A DNA stretch of 9,961 bases from CAZFNQ01 sp964652125 (GTDB taxonomy: Bacteria > Patescibacteriota > Saccharimonadia > Saccharimonadales > JANWIN01), in assembly GCA_964652125.1 (NCBI GenBank), contig CAZZAE010000038.1:1-9961 (forward strand), given 5' to 3'. Shown here one piece after another: positions 1 through 6,731 of this stretch (its first letter is position 1; each line of letters starts with the position of its first letter). A program made the position numbers and the translations under genes. Under the pieces are notes generated by a model. It was given only the letters and a program-made list of their open reading frames with translations. It ran no database searches and was not told the DNA's origin.

Positions 1-55
1 GAGCGCTTGCATGGCATGCAAGAGGTCCGCGGTTCGAGCCCGCGTAGCTCCACCA
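1..55 (+). tRNA. tRNA-Ala(GGC), 5' part cut by window edge
   Basis: This is the 3' part of an alanine tRNA. The anticodon stem is CTTGC (6-10) with GCAAG (18-22), around the loop ATGGCAT (11-17), so the anticodon is GGC at 13-15. The T-arm is CGCGG/CCGCG around the normal loop TTCGAGC. The acceptor 3' strand TAGCTCC is at 45-51, followed by discriminator A and an encoded CCA (53-55). The acceptor 5' strand and most of the D-arm lie outside the window. It is the only plus-strand gene seen and converges with the long minus-strand operon. Confidence 0.95.
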
Positions 56-58
56 AGG

Positions 59-85
59 AAAAAGACCGATTAATTCGGTCTTTTT
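59..85. terminator. Bidirectional intrinsic terminator between tRNA-Ala and the ligA operon
   Basis: An 11-bp stem is formed by AAAAAGACCGA (59-69) and TCGGTCTTTTT (75-85) around a 5-base loop. The T-run closes the stem on both strands. It can therefore end the plus-strand tRNA-Ala transcript, starting 3 bases after the CCA, and also the minus-strand operon that finishes at 186. Confidence 0.85.
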
Positions 86-99
86 CTATTCGTGCGCGC

Positions 100-127
100 C
101 CACCCGCGACGGGTGGTATTTTTGTTT
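100..127 (+). terminator. Second, plus-oriented terminator-like hairpin
   Basis: CCACCC (100-105) pairs with GGGTGG (111-116) around the loop GCGAC, followed by TATTTTTGTTTT. Its T-rich tail lies only on the plus side, so it would back up the terminator at 59-85 for the tRNA-Ala transcript. Confidence 0.55.
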
Positions 128-148
128 TAATTTTTATTTCACGCGCCG

Positions 149-158
149 CGTGCGCACG
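149..158. repeat. GC-rich perfect palindrome CGTGCGCACG
   Basis: This 10-base perfect palindrome lies in an otherwise AT-rich spacer. Its last seven bases (152-158) are the reverse complement of 91-97, so a longer structure enclosing the hairpin at 100-116 is possible. No function is assigned; it lies just past the stop of the minus-strand gene ending at 186. Confidence 0.4.
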
Positions 159-185
159 ATCTGCTAATAGCATAACCAATACCGG

Positions 186-923
186 TTACTTGTCAAGTAT
201 ACGGACTTTTGTAGACTGCCTGGGTAAGATACCAAAAATTAATATCAAAGCATAAAGCAAGGCAAAGCCACACATGATACTCGGCAATCCAGCAATTGTT
301 GATGGTTTGACTGTATTGGTTAGAGCGGTCGGAAGTAAGAAGACTAGATAGCCAGTAGCTTGTAGGATTAGCGATTCACGGATTGAATTTTTACTCGACT
401 TGAAAGCATAAACTAGTGCCAGTCCAATCCCTATAAACAACCAGAAATAATAGTAGGCAAAGTAGAAACCACCGTAATGTGATGCCAATTGGAAAATAGC
501 ATAATTTCCAGCACAAACATGGCCGGAAAATGTTGAGGGTTTAATAAAAAATATTAGCCAAGGGACAGACGTGGCATAAGCTAGCCAATGTATTTGAGGG
601 TGACCCTTACGACTTATTGCTTGAGTTAAGTGAATCGCAAAAGGTGGCAATAAAGTAATTGCCACAAAACCAATACTTGACCAGGCCGCGGCTTGCAAGC
701 CAAAGCGTCCACAGGTGTTAAATTCAGCTAACTGGAAAATTGCTAATAAAACTAGCAGTATTATTGCCAGATTGCGAACTAAATTAGATTTATATCGAAT
801 AAGAGTATATCCAGCCAAGACTAGCTCAATAATAAAAGTAGCAACCATTGCCGGAGGTGAGAAGCAAAAAAGCTTGTTAGAATATTTACTCAACTTAGAT
901 GTATGATACTGCTTAAGCCGCAA
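186..923 (-). CDS. Seven-helix integral membrane protein, resembling the N-terminal 7TM region of some histidine kinases
   Basis: The 245-residue protein is almost entirely hydrophobic helices, at about residues 24-42, 50-68, 79-101, 111-127, 153-173, 184-202 and 213-233. It ends in a short polar tail with no kinase, GGDEF or other output domain. Recognisable landmarks are CFSPP near residue 20, IFQLAEF near 62 and a stretch around residues 86-100 (GFVAITLLPPFAIHL). These recall the stand-alone 7TM proteins and histidine-kinase 7TM domains common in Patescibacteria; this is family memory, not a search. The start is uncertain. The longest frame begins with TTG at 923, preceded closely by AGGA. 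The internal ATG (residue 26) would remove CFSPP and part of helix 1, so a start upstream of residue 20 is preferred. It lies 17 bases after ligA on the same strand and is probably the last gene of that operon. Function unknown; a membrane sensor or small-molecule-binding role is only a guess. Confidence 0.8.
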   Translation of the reverse strand: MRLKQYHTSKLSKYSNKLFCFSPPAMVATFIIELVLAGYTLIRYKSNLVRNLAIILLVLLAIFQLAEFNTCGRFGLQAAAWSSIGFVAITLLPPFAIHLTQAISRKGHPQIHWLAYATSVPWLIFFIKPSTFSGHVCAGNYAIFQLASHYGGFYFAYYYFWLFIGIGLALVYAFKSSKNSIRESLILQATGYLVFLLPTALTNTVKPSTIAGLPSIMCGFALLYALILIFGILPRQSTKVRILDK

Positions 924-940
924 AGGTCCTAAAACTTAAT

Positions 941-2971
941 TTAATCAAGTAGCTTGAGTAGATCTTTTTCACTTATTTGTTTGGTACCCAGTGACCTAGC
1001 CTTAGCCAATTTAGATTCGCCGACATTTTCACCAACCACCAAATAGTCCGTGTCTTTGCCGACACTGGATTGAAAGCTTCCACCCTGAGCCCGAATTTTC
1101 TCCGCCGCTGCCTCACGTTCCAAGCTTTTTAGCGTACCAGTAATTACAAAGCTCTTGCCCCTAAGCTTACCGCCAACCTTTTTAATCTCAGTAGGCCAGA
1201 CACCAAGTTGACGGAATTTTGCCAGCAAAGCTTGGTTATCATCGTCGGCAAACCAAGCCAGGATTGATTCAGCTACAATCTCCCCAATTCCTTCAACTTC
1301 CTTCAACTGAGCATAAGTGGCGCTCCCAAAACTATCTAGGCGCCGGAAATGATTAGCTAGATCAATGGCGGTTTGGGTGCCGACGTGTCGAATACCCAGG
1401 CCATAGATAAATCGAGGCAGTGTAGGGTATTTGGTTTTAGCAATACCGTCAATCAAGTTTTTAGCTGATACTTCAGCAAAACGTTCCAGCCCCATGACTT
1501 GATCTTTAGTTAGCAAATAAATATCTGCCAGGTCATGAACAAGCTTGGCATCAACCAGCGCGACTACATTTTTCTCTCCCAAACTATCAATATCCAGCGC
1601 GCTTTTACTAGCGAAATGTTCCAGAGCCTTCTTTAGTAGCAAGGATCCCGTTGCCCCTTTTACGCGGTAAACGGCCTCGCCAATAGGACGTTCAAATTTA
1701 AGCTCCGGGTATTGCCGTTCAAGCTCAGTTTCCATATCAAAAGGTCTTGCTGCTTTAGGTCGTAGCTCTGAGAGAACACGCAATACTTGAGGAATGATGT
1801 CACCGGCTTTAAAAATAACAACCGTATCCCCGACCCGAATGTCTTTTCGTTCAATCTCATCAGAATTATGAAGAGAAGCGTGCTGGACTGTGCTGCCCGC
1901 AACTACCACCGGTTCAAATACCGCTACTGGTGTAGCCGCACCAGTGCGACCGATACTAATAACAATGTCTTTAACAACGGTCGTGGCTTCTTCGGCAGCA
2001 TACTTATAAGCAACGGCCGCTCGTGGATTTTTACCAACAACTCCCAATTGAGCATATAGTGATCTGTCATTAACCTTAATTACAATTCCATCAGTATTAA
2101 AAGGCAGTGACTGGCGTTTTTCTTCCCATTCATCGACGTAGTGCATGACCTCGTCTAGTGTTGATAACACTTTAGCTTCTGGATTACAGGCTATACCTAG
2201 TGCTCTAATAGCTCGGTAGGCAAAGTCGTAAGTCGGTACTAAGCGGGGATCATCTGTAAGCAAGTCGTAGGCCCGAAAATTTAGGGGGCGCGCAGCAACC
2301 AGACTGGGATCAAGTTGACGAATTGTTCCAGCCGCCAAGTTGCGAGGGTTAGCAAAGACCGGTAGTCCAGCTTGTTCACGCTTTTTGTTCAATGCATTAA
2401 AGTCTTTTTTGAGCATAATTATCTCGCCGCGTATCTCTGTCCTTCCTTTCAAAAACCGTGTCAGAGATTGATCTGATTTAGCGGGATAATGAAGCTTTAG
2501 AGGAACGCTTTTAATAGTTCGTACATTTGAAGTTACATCTTCACCGATAAAACCGTCGCCCCTGGTGACTGCTCGAGTATATATTCCATTTTCATAGACT
2601 AGGGCGGCCGCTAAGCCGTCCATTTTGATTTCGGCCGAATACTCTAGTTTCCTCCCCGGTGCCAACTTCTGCATTCTCTTAACCCAATCTTCAACGTCTT
2701 GGCGATTAAATACATCATTTAAACTCAACATCCTAGAACTATGCTGAACCTTACTAAAGCCTTCCAAGACTTGACCGCCAACCCGTTGGGTGGGAGAATC
2801 AGGCGTTATTAAATCAGGATATTGGGCTTCTATTTTCTTAAGTTCTTGTGTTAGTCCGTCATAAACTGCATCGCTAATAGATGGTTTATCGAGTACATAG
2901 TATTCATGGGCATAAGTAGCAAGTGTGTTTTTAAGTTCCCTCAGACGTTGCTGGGCCTCGGATTTAGTCAT
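941..2971 (-). CDS. ligA: NAD-dependent DNA ligase LigA, zinc-finger cysteines absent
   Basis: LigA seals DNA nicks using NAD+ as adenylate donor, in replication and repair. At 676 residues it has the usual family length. Domain Ia is at about residues 1-65. The adenylation domain follows, with catalytic Lys116 in KMDG, TRGDG (136-140) with GED (143-145), RGE (181-183), NPRNLAAGT (208-216), DGIVIK (294-299) and AYKYAAEEAT (321-330). The OB fold covers roughly 330-400, helix-hairpin-helix repeats about 450-590, and a BRCT domain 597-676. The four cysteines that normally bind zinc between the OB and HhH domains are all missing, although that segment keeps normal length and the GEA landmark. The only cysteine in the protein is Cys262. 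The ATG start overlaps the stop of the upstream membrane-protein gene by 4 bases (ATGA), which suggests translational coupling. The SD is weak (AGGC). All catalytic motifs are intact, so the enzyme should be active. Confidence 0.97.
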   Translation of the reverse strand: MTKSEAQQRLRELKNTLATYAHEYYVLDKPSISDAVYDGLTQELKKIEAQYPDLITPDSPTQRVGGQVLEGFSKVQHSSRMLSLNDVFNRQDVEDWVKRMQKLAPGRKLEYSAEIKMDGLAAALVYENGIYTRAVTRGDGFIGEDVTSNVRTIKSVPLKLHYPAKSDQSLTRFLKGRTEIRGEIIMLKKDFNALNKKREQAGLPVFANPRNLAAGTIRQLDPSLVAARPLNFRAYDLLTDDPRLVPTYDFAYRAIRALGIACNPEAKVLSTLDEVMHYVDEWEEKRQSLPFNTDGIVIKVNDRSLYAQLGVVGKNPRAAVAYKYAAEEATTVVKDIVISIGRTGAATPVAVFEPVVVAGSTVQHASLHNSDEIERKDIRVGDTVVIFKAGDIIPQVLRVLSELRPKAARPFDMETELERQYPELKFERPIGEAVYRVKGATGSLLLKKALEHFASKSALDIDSLGEKNVVALVDAKLVHDLADIYLLTKDQVMGLERFAEVSAKNLIDGIAKTKYPTLPRFIYGLGIRHVGTQTAIDLANHFRRLDSFGSATYAQLKEVEGIGEIVAESILAWFADDDNQALLAKFRQLGVWPTEIKKVGGKLRGKSFVITGTLKSLEREAAAEKIRAQGGSFQSSVGKDTDYLVVGENVGESKLAKARSLGTKQISEKDLLKLLD

Positions 2972-3942
2972 AAAAGCTGCCTATAGAGTGTGTACATATA
3001 TGCATGAACTACCACGAGTGTGAACATACTTAGCATAAAAAATATCCACTCGGCAGCTGGTGTGACAAGTACAATTAGCGGAATCATAATCACACCACCC
3101 AATATAATTACAGCCAGTGGTAAAAACAAGATTTTACGAAGAACTGTCCAGCGTCGGTGAAGCACAAGCTGGCGAGCTGAGCGTAGAGCCTTGAGTGGTG
3201 TCATCGACGGCAATGTAACAATGTAGAGAGCAAATAGTGATGAGCAAATCATATACAGCGATAGAATCGCCAATAAGAATGCCATCAAAAGCCAAACAAA
3301 TTTTTCCAAAACCGTTACAGCTATACCATTGCTTATTACCGTCGAATATAACCAACTACCAATAGCCAGTGGTAGAAGTTGCAAGCCAACCACCACAAGC
3401 ACCAATATAAACGGAATAAGGGGATACATACCCCGGTAAAAAGCGTCTCGGGCCCTGATTTTATGCCCCGCCAACACTTCACGAAGCGCCCATATAACCG
3501 CTAGACTGACTATGATAATAAGTAAAGTTTCGTAAACACCACCAGTTGGACTGGCTGAGCTACCGGCTGAACCAAGTAAATAGCTGAACAAGGTCACACC
3601 TGTTAATAAACTGGCATAACTGCCATTAAAACCATTTTTCAGCGATGATTTTAACTCACTCAGATTTAGGGCGCCGCCAAAACCACGGACTAAGATAATA
3701 GTTAGCAATCCGTAGATAACAGTAATAGTCAAAAATAGTTTCCAGTTAGCCTTAAAGATTGTTAGAGCTTTTTTAAACAAATTGTAAGCACTAGGCAGTT
3801 GATCGGGATGTTTGATGCGTTTACTTTTTTTAAATGTTTGATAATTAGGGCGTTTTAGCCGTCTGGGCGATGATTGGACCGATGTTTTTTTGGTAGCTCC
3901 TAATTTTTTACTACTTGCTGCCGTGGTCCGTTTGTTTTTCAC
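2968..3942 (-). CDS. Polytopic membrane protein with Lys/Arg-rich N-terminal tail (GPDPase_memb/DUF975-like)
   Basis: The 324-residue protein has a basic, probably disordered cytoplasmic tail (residues 1-48, rich in Lys, Arg, Ser and Thr). It is followed by an amphipathic segment, SAYNLFKKALTIFKANWKLF (51-70), and six or seven membrane helices at about 67-88, 110-126, 137-156, 175-199, 212-240, 267-294 and 296-319. The pattern of an FKKAL...NWKLF segment before the first helix and a later SARQLV...RRW...L segment (residues 255-273) is typical of the glycerophosphodiesterase membrane-domain/DUF975-type superfamily, which has no settled function; this assignment is tentative. The start is GTG at 3942, supported by a strong SD (GGAGAGG, 3954-3948) with 5-base spacing. 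It overlaps the htpX stop by 4 bases and the ligA start by 4 bases, placing it firmly in the operon. No catalytic motif is visible. Confidence 0.85.
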   Translation of the reverse strand: MKNKRTTAASSKKLGATKKTSVQSSPRRLKRPNYQTFKKSKRIKHPDQLPSAYNLFKKALTIFKANWKLFLTITVIYGLLTIILVRGFGGALNLSELKSSLKNGFNGSYASLLTGVTLFSYLLGSAGSSASPTGGVYETLLIIIVSLAVIWALREVLAGHKIRARDAFYRGMYPLIPFILVLVVVGLQLLPLAIGSWLYSTVISNGIAVTVLEKFVWLLMAFLLAILSLYMICSSLFALYIVTLPSMTPLKALRSARQLVLHRRWTVLRKILFLPLAVIILGGVIMIPLIVLVTPAAEWIFFMLSMFTLVVVHAYMYTLYRQLL

Positions 3943-4823
3943 GCATGCCTCTCCATTTGCCTAAGCCTAGCTATGCGCTCATCAATTGGTGGATGAGTAT
4001 CAAATAAGTTAGTAATGCTGTGGCCGCGTAGTGGGTTGGCAAAGAAAAAATGGGCTGTAGAAGTGTTTTGTCGTTTCAAGACACTACCTTTTAATTTAAT
4101 TTTCTCCAATGCGCTAGCTAGACCTTCTGGATAGCGGGTCGTGAGAGCACCAGTAGCATCGGCTAAGTATTCACGTTTACGCGATACTGCTAGTTGTATC
4201 ATGGTAGCAATTATTGGAGCTATAATGGCAGCTGCAATACCTAGGAAAAAGAATATTTGGTTTCCCTCACCCCTGTCATTATCATTTCCACCGCCAAACC
4301 ATGCCATACGCAGCATAATATCAGCCAACAGTCCAATAACGGCTACCATAGCAAAAGCTACCATAGATACCCGAATATCATAATTCTTAACGTGCCCTAG
4401 TTCATGGGCAATAACCCCTTCCAGCTCCTGATCATTCATAATCTCGAGTAACCCACTCGTTACACAAACGATTGAATTATCGGGTTTTCGTCCAGTTGCA
4501 AAAGCATTTGGAGCAGGATCGTCTATTACATAAACCTTTGGTGTAGGCAGACCATCTGTAATAGCTAAGTTTTCTACAATTCGATATAACCTCGGGTCAT
4601 CTTGCTTAGCGATTTCTTTTGCCCCACTGACTGCTAGAGCCAGTTTACTTCCGCTGTAATAGCTAATAAGCGCATAGATACCTGCAGCAATTAATACAAA
4701 AGGTGTGATCGCTGGCCGTCCTGAGAACATTCCAAATATCCAACCAATTAGACCAACAAATAAGATAAAGACCGCCATTATAATTACGGTCTTTCGCTTA
4801 TTGCTAGCAATCTCACTGTACAT
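3939..4823 (-). CDS. htpX: Membrane-bound zinc metalloprotease HtpX (M48B)
   Basis: HtpX degrades misfolded or damaged membrane proteins, with its active site on the cytoplasmic face. The 294-residue protein has two N-terminal helices (about 13-32 and 40-56), the zinc-binding HELGH motif at 140-144 (His140 and His144 ligands, Glu141 catalytic), two further helices (about 153-173 and 190-212), and the third zinc ligand Glu218 in SRKREYLAD (214-222). Other family landmarks are NAFATGR (106-112) and the C-terminal FDTHPP segment (274-279). Length is normal and no key residue is missing. The ATG start at 4823 has a GAGG-type SD about 10 bases upstream. It lies 42 bases downstream of lemA, a common pairing, and its TGA stop overlaps the next start by 4 bases. 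It is probably expressed from the lemA promoter. Confidence 0.96.
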   Translation of the reverse strand: MYSEIASNKRKTVIIMAVFILFVGLIGWIFGMFSGRPAITPFVLIAAGIYALISYYSGSKLALAVSGAKEIAKQDDPRLYRIVENLAITDGLPTPKVYVIDDPAPNAFATGRKPDNSIVCVTSGLLEIMNDQELEGVIAHELGHVKNYDIRVSMVAFAMVAVIGLLADIMLRMAWFGGGNDNDRGEGNQIFFFLGIAAAIIAPIIATMIQLAVSRKREYLADATGALTTRYPEGLASALEKIKLKGSVLKRQNTSTAHFFFANPLRGHSITNLFDTHPPIDERIARLRQMERHA

Positions 4824-4865
4824 CTAAATTACAACCTCACTCATTTACAGGTAGGATTAACTCAG

Positions 4866-5423
4866 CTAGAACTTTACGTCTACGGGTTTATCAGCTTCAG
4901 CTTGCTCAGCCTGGTCTAATTCAAAGAACTCACGCGGTTGAAAACCCAACATTCCAGCAAAAATATTGGTTGGAAAAGTTTCAATTTTAATGTTTAAATC
5001 TCTGGCTGATCCGTTGTAAAAGCGCCTGGCAGCTTGGATCTTATCTTCAGTGTCAACAAGCTCATCTTGAAGAGCTTTAAAATTGGCATTGGCTTTAAGA
5101 TCAGGATTACTCTCGGCAACAGCAAAGACACTTTTAAGGGCACCGGTCAGTGCATTTTCAGCAGCTGCTGTTTCTTTTACTGATCCACCGCTTACTGTTG
5201 ATGCTCGTTCCTGGGCTACTTTTTCAAGTGTTTCGGCTTCGTGTTTAGCATAACCTTTAACGGTATTAACTAGATTGGGAATTAGATCATAACGACGCTT
5301 TAGTTGGACAGTTATATCGCTCCAAGCTTCTTTAACCCGGACATTTAAACGAACCAAGCTGTTGTACATAAATACACCAAAAAGAATGATGACAACTACA
5401 ATTATTATTACTGCTGCAAGCAT
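4866..5423 (-). CDS. lemA: LemA family protein
   Basis: LemA is a small membrane-anchored coiled-coil protein of poorly defined role, often encoded beside htpX. The 185-residue sequence has one N-terminal membrane helix (about residues 2-19) with an N-out or signal-anchor arrangement. The conserved RRYDLIPNLV segment is at 43-52, a long helical region runs about 28-148 with ESNPDLKANANF (104-115), and the signature ARRFYNGSARDLN is at 132-144. FPTNIFAGMLGF (150-161) and an acidic C-terminal tail follow. The ATG start at 5423 is preceded by GGGGAG (5434-5429) at 5-base spacing, and an extended -10 promoter lies just upstream. It is the first protein gene of the lemA-htpX-membrane protein-ligA-7TM operon. 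Length and all signature segments are normal for the family. Confidence 0.96.
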   Translation of the reverse strand: MLAAVIIIVVVIILFGVFMYNSLVRLNVRVKEAWSDITVQLKRRYDLIPNLVNTVKGYAKHEAETLEKVAQERASTVSGGSVKETAAAENALTGALKSVFAVAESNPDLKANANFKALQDELVDTEDKIQAARRFYNGSARDLNIKIETFPTNIFAGMLGFQPREFFELDQAEQAEADKPVDVKF

Positions 5424-5451
5424 TTGAGCTCCCCTTCTTATTTATACTTAT

Positions 5452-5460
5452 ATTATAGCA
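5452..5460 (-). promoter_or_regulatory. Extended -10 promoter of lemA operon (TGCTATAAT)
   Basis: Read on the minus strand, the perfect extended -10 element TGnTATAAT occupies 5460-5452. The -35 region is weak (TGAAAA, 5481-5476, spacer 18), as is usual with an extended -10. Predicted transcription starts near 5445, about 20 bases before the lemA ATG. The palindrome TTTTCATGAAAA (5476-5487) covers the -35 area and could be an operator, or could simply be AT-rich sequence. The element lies between the tRNA-Leu 3' end (5490) and lemA. Confidence 0.7.
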
Positions 5461-5489
5461 CTAAAGAAGGCTGATTTTTCATGAAAATA

Positions 5490-5577
5490 TGGTGGGCGAG
5501 GTGGGACTTGAACCCACAAGGCTTATGCAGCCAACAGATTTTAAGTCTGTCGCGTATACCAATTCCGCCACTCGCCC
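5490..5577 (-). tRNA. tRNA-Leu(TAA)
   Basis: A complete class II tRNA. The acceptor is GGGCGAG paired with CTCGCCC. The anticodon stem ACAGA/TCTGT encloses CTTAAAA, giving anticodon TAA at 5543-5541. The long variable arm has a GGCT/AGCC stem, the T-loop TTCAAGT is normal, and the 3' CCA is encoded (5492-5490). It is transcribed directly after tRNA-Cys with a 4-base spacer. No intrinsic terminator follows, so the tRNA transcript may run into lemA and be released by processing. Confidence 0.97.
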
Positions 5578-5581
5578 ATAT

Positions 5582-5655
5582 TGGAGGCGCGTACGAGATT
5601 CGCACTCGTGTGCAGGGTTTTGCAGACCCTTGCCTAACTCCTCGGCCAACGCGCC
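5582..5655 (-). tRNA. tRNA-Cys(GCA) with atypical T-loop
   Basis: A complete 74-base tRNA. The acceptor is GGCGCGT/ACGCGCC, the discriminator is U (5585), as usual for tRNA-Cys, and CCA is encoded (5584-5582). The anticodon stem AGGGT/ACCCT encloses CTGCAAA, so the anticodon is GCA at 5623-5621. The T-stem ACGAG/CTCGT encloses the loop TGCGAAT, in which position 55 (base 5603) is G instead of the near-universal U. The D-loop aligned to E. coli tRNA-Cys has A at position 18 (base 5639) and G at 19. C56 is retained. Everything else needed for cysteine identity is present, so it is probably functional. Confidence 0.95.
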
Positions 5656-5665
5656 ACAATTGGTA

Positions 5666-5671
5666 ATTATA
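5666..5671 (-). promoter_or_regulatory. Candidate -10 box of the tRNA-Cys/tRNA-Leu transcript
   Basis: A perfect TATAAT lies on the minus strand at 5671-5666, 10 bases before the first base of tRNA-Cys, which is the right distance for a short tRNA leader. No good -35 is visible; that region falls inside the 3' end of the upstream coding region. It is the only promoter-like element close to the tRNA pair. Confidence 0.55.
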
Positions 5672-5679
5672 AACTAGAA

Positions 5680-6045
5680 TTAAGCAGCGTATCTTATAAT
5701 TGGCGGTGTTTCAGGTTCAAGTAAGTGAGAAGTTTCGATTTCGCCTTCAATTTGAATTTCTAACCCTATCGGTTTACCTGGAACTATAACGCCTTCGTCT
5801 ATTTGCTCAGCCAAGTCATCAGTAGATCCAAGCAATATTCCCACAATATTGGATTCATTAATCTTATCTACAATTGGGTAACCAGGAGTATCCATGTTCC
5901 TGGCTGCTACTGCAACAGCCGGAAGTCCTCGGTCTTCATCAATTCCAGTAACCGTAAGATCAAAGTACACTCTATGAGCACTATATGTAATACAGTCTCC
6001 AATAGATAGACCTGTAATTCGTAATTCGGGACTAAGTTGTTCCAT
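5680..6045 (-). CDS. Small acidic soluble protein, family not recognised
   Basis: I do not recognise this protein. The preferred product is 121 residues from the ATG at 6045, because AGGCGG lies 9 bases before it. The earlier in-frame ATG at 6054 directly abuts that AGGCGG and would have no room for a ribosome site. The sequence is strongly acidic, has no membrane segment or signal peptide, and alternates hydrophobic and polar residues as a beta-rich fold would (for example YFDLTVTGIDED, and IGLEIQIEGEIE near the C-terminus). It has one cysteine and no catalytic motif. TATAGT at 6066-6061 is a possible -10. It is followed within 25 bases by tRNA-Cys, whose promoter overlaps its end. Codon use is ordinary and the hydrophilic composition supports a real gene. 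Confidence 0.7.
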   Translation of the reverse strand: MEQLSPELRITGLSIGDCITYSAHRVYFDLTVTGIDEDRGLPAVAVAARNMDTPGYPIVDKINESNIVGILLGSTDDLAEQIDEGVIVPGKPIGLEIQIEGEIETSHLLEPETPPIIRYAA

Positions 6046-6127
6046 ATTTGTCATCCGCCTACTATAACCTAAAAATGCGGAATAACCATGAGCACAATGT
6101 TTGTCTATGTTTTATTCAATTTAAATA

Positions 6128-6691
6128 TTATCTAAATGAGAAAATTCGGTTATAGAAATCCACCGTAATAGCTCCGGTCTCTAAATCCTTTTCTTTTGGT
6201 TCAAGTTTGGGCCATTCAAGACCATTACCCAGACATAAAGCAGTGTTGCCTATAGTAGCAACTACCCTGCGAGCTTGACGCATACTGTCGACATACCACC
6301 AATATCGAATACTATCTACGGCTACACCGGCAACTGTAACTAAACTTTCTTCTTCACCGGCAATAATTAATCCCTGTTGTTTAACTTTTCCATCCTGAAC
6401 CGCTTTTTTTGAAGCCGGCATAATAACAAGCTTTCCATCTTGATATTCAGCGGCCACTAGATCAAAAGCTACTATTTTATTCTCACCTATTTTTACAAGT
6501 CCAGCCTGCTTATAATTTGGTAGTTTTGCCTGTGTGAAATCATCAATTAATGAGTGGTTGAGTTCTTGAGCAAGTTCAAACGGATTTGGCAGTATTCCCG
6601 TCGGACGAGCGGTTTGAAATGGGAAATAAGGCTTTTCGACCTCAGGATTCTCTACTTCAGAGGCCGGTGTTCCAACCCTAGTGTCTGGCAA
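6128..6691 (-). CDS. Hypothetical soluble protein, family not recognised
   Basis: I do not recognise this 187-residue protein. The first 45 residues are rich in Pro, Glu and Thr and look disordered. The middle (about 60-135) alternates beta-like segments with Lys/Asp/Gly turns (IGENKIVAFDLVAAEY, KLVIMPASKKAV, GLIIAGEEESLVTVAGVAV). This is followed by an aromatic motif YWWYVD (129-134), a basic RQARRVV segment and a C-terminal FYNRIFSFR. No membrane helix or signal peptide is seen. The start is doubtful: the only usual start codon near the N-terminus is TTG at 6691, with no SD at correct distance. A GGGGG run (6714-6710) lies too far from it, and an in-frame stop (TAG, 6709-6707) closes the frame upstream. 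It lies between the Ig-like protein gene and the small acidic protein gene on the same strand; shared function with either is unproven. Confidence 0.7.
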   Translation of the reverse strand: MPDTRVGTPASEVENPEVEKPYFPFQTARPTGILPNPFELAQELNHSLIDDFTQAKLPNYKQAGLVKIGENKIVAFDLVAAEYQDGKLVIMPASKKAVQDGKVKQQGLIIAGEEESLVTVAGVAVDSIRYWWYVDSMRQARRVVATIGNTALCLGNGLEWPKLEPKEKDLETGAITVDFYNRIFSFR

Positions 6692-6731
6692 AAAACTGTC
6701 TGAAATCTACCCCCTTTTTATGACAAATTTA

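Noticed and set aside
7..255. Plus-strand frame starting inside tRNA-Ala
   Set aside because: It reads through the tRNA and two terminator hairpins, has no family resemblance and overlaps the 3' end of the 7TM gene.
3939..3942. Possible TGA recoding (as in Gracilibacteria/Absconditabacteria)
   Set aside because: TGA makes natural C-termini for htpX and the next gene at 4-base overlaps, and for the Cys-rich ORF; no conserved Gly is encoded by an in-frame TGA.
5453..5677. Several frames on both strands around 5453-5677
   Set aside because: They are translations of the tRNA-Cys and tRNA-Leu genes, a common source of false hypothetical proteins.
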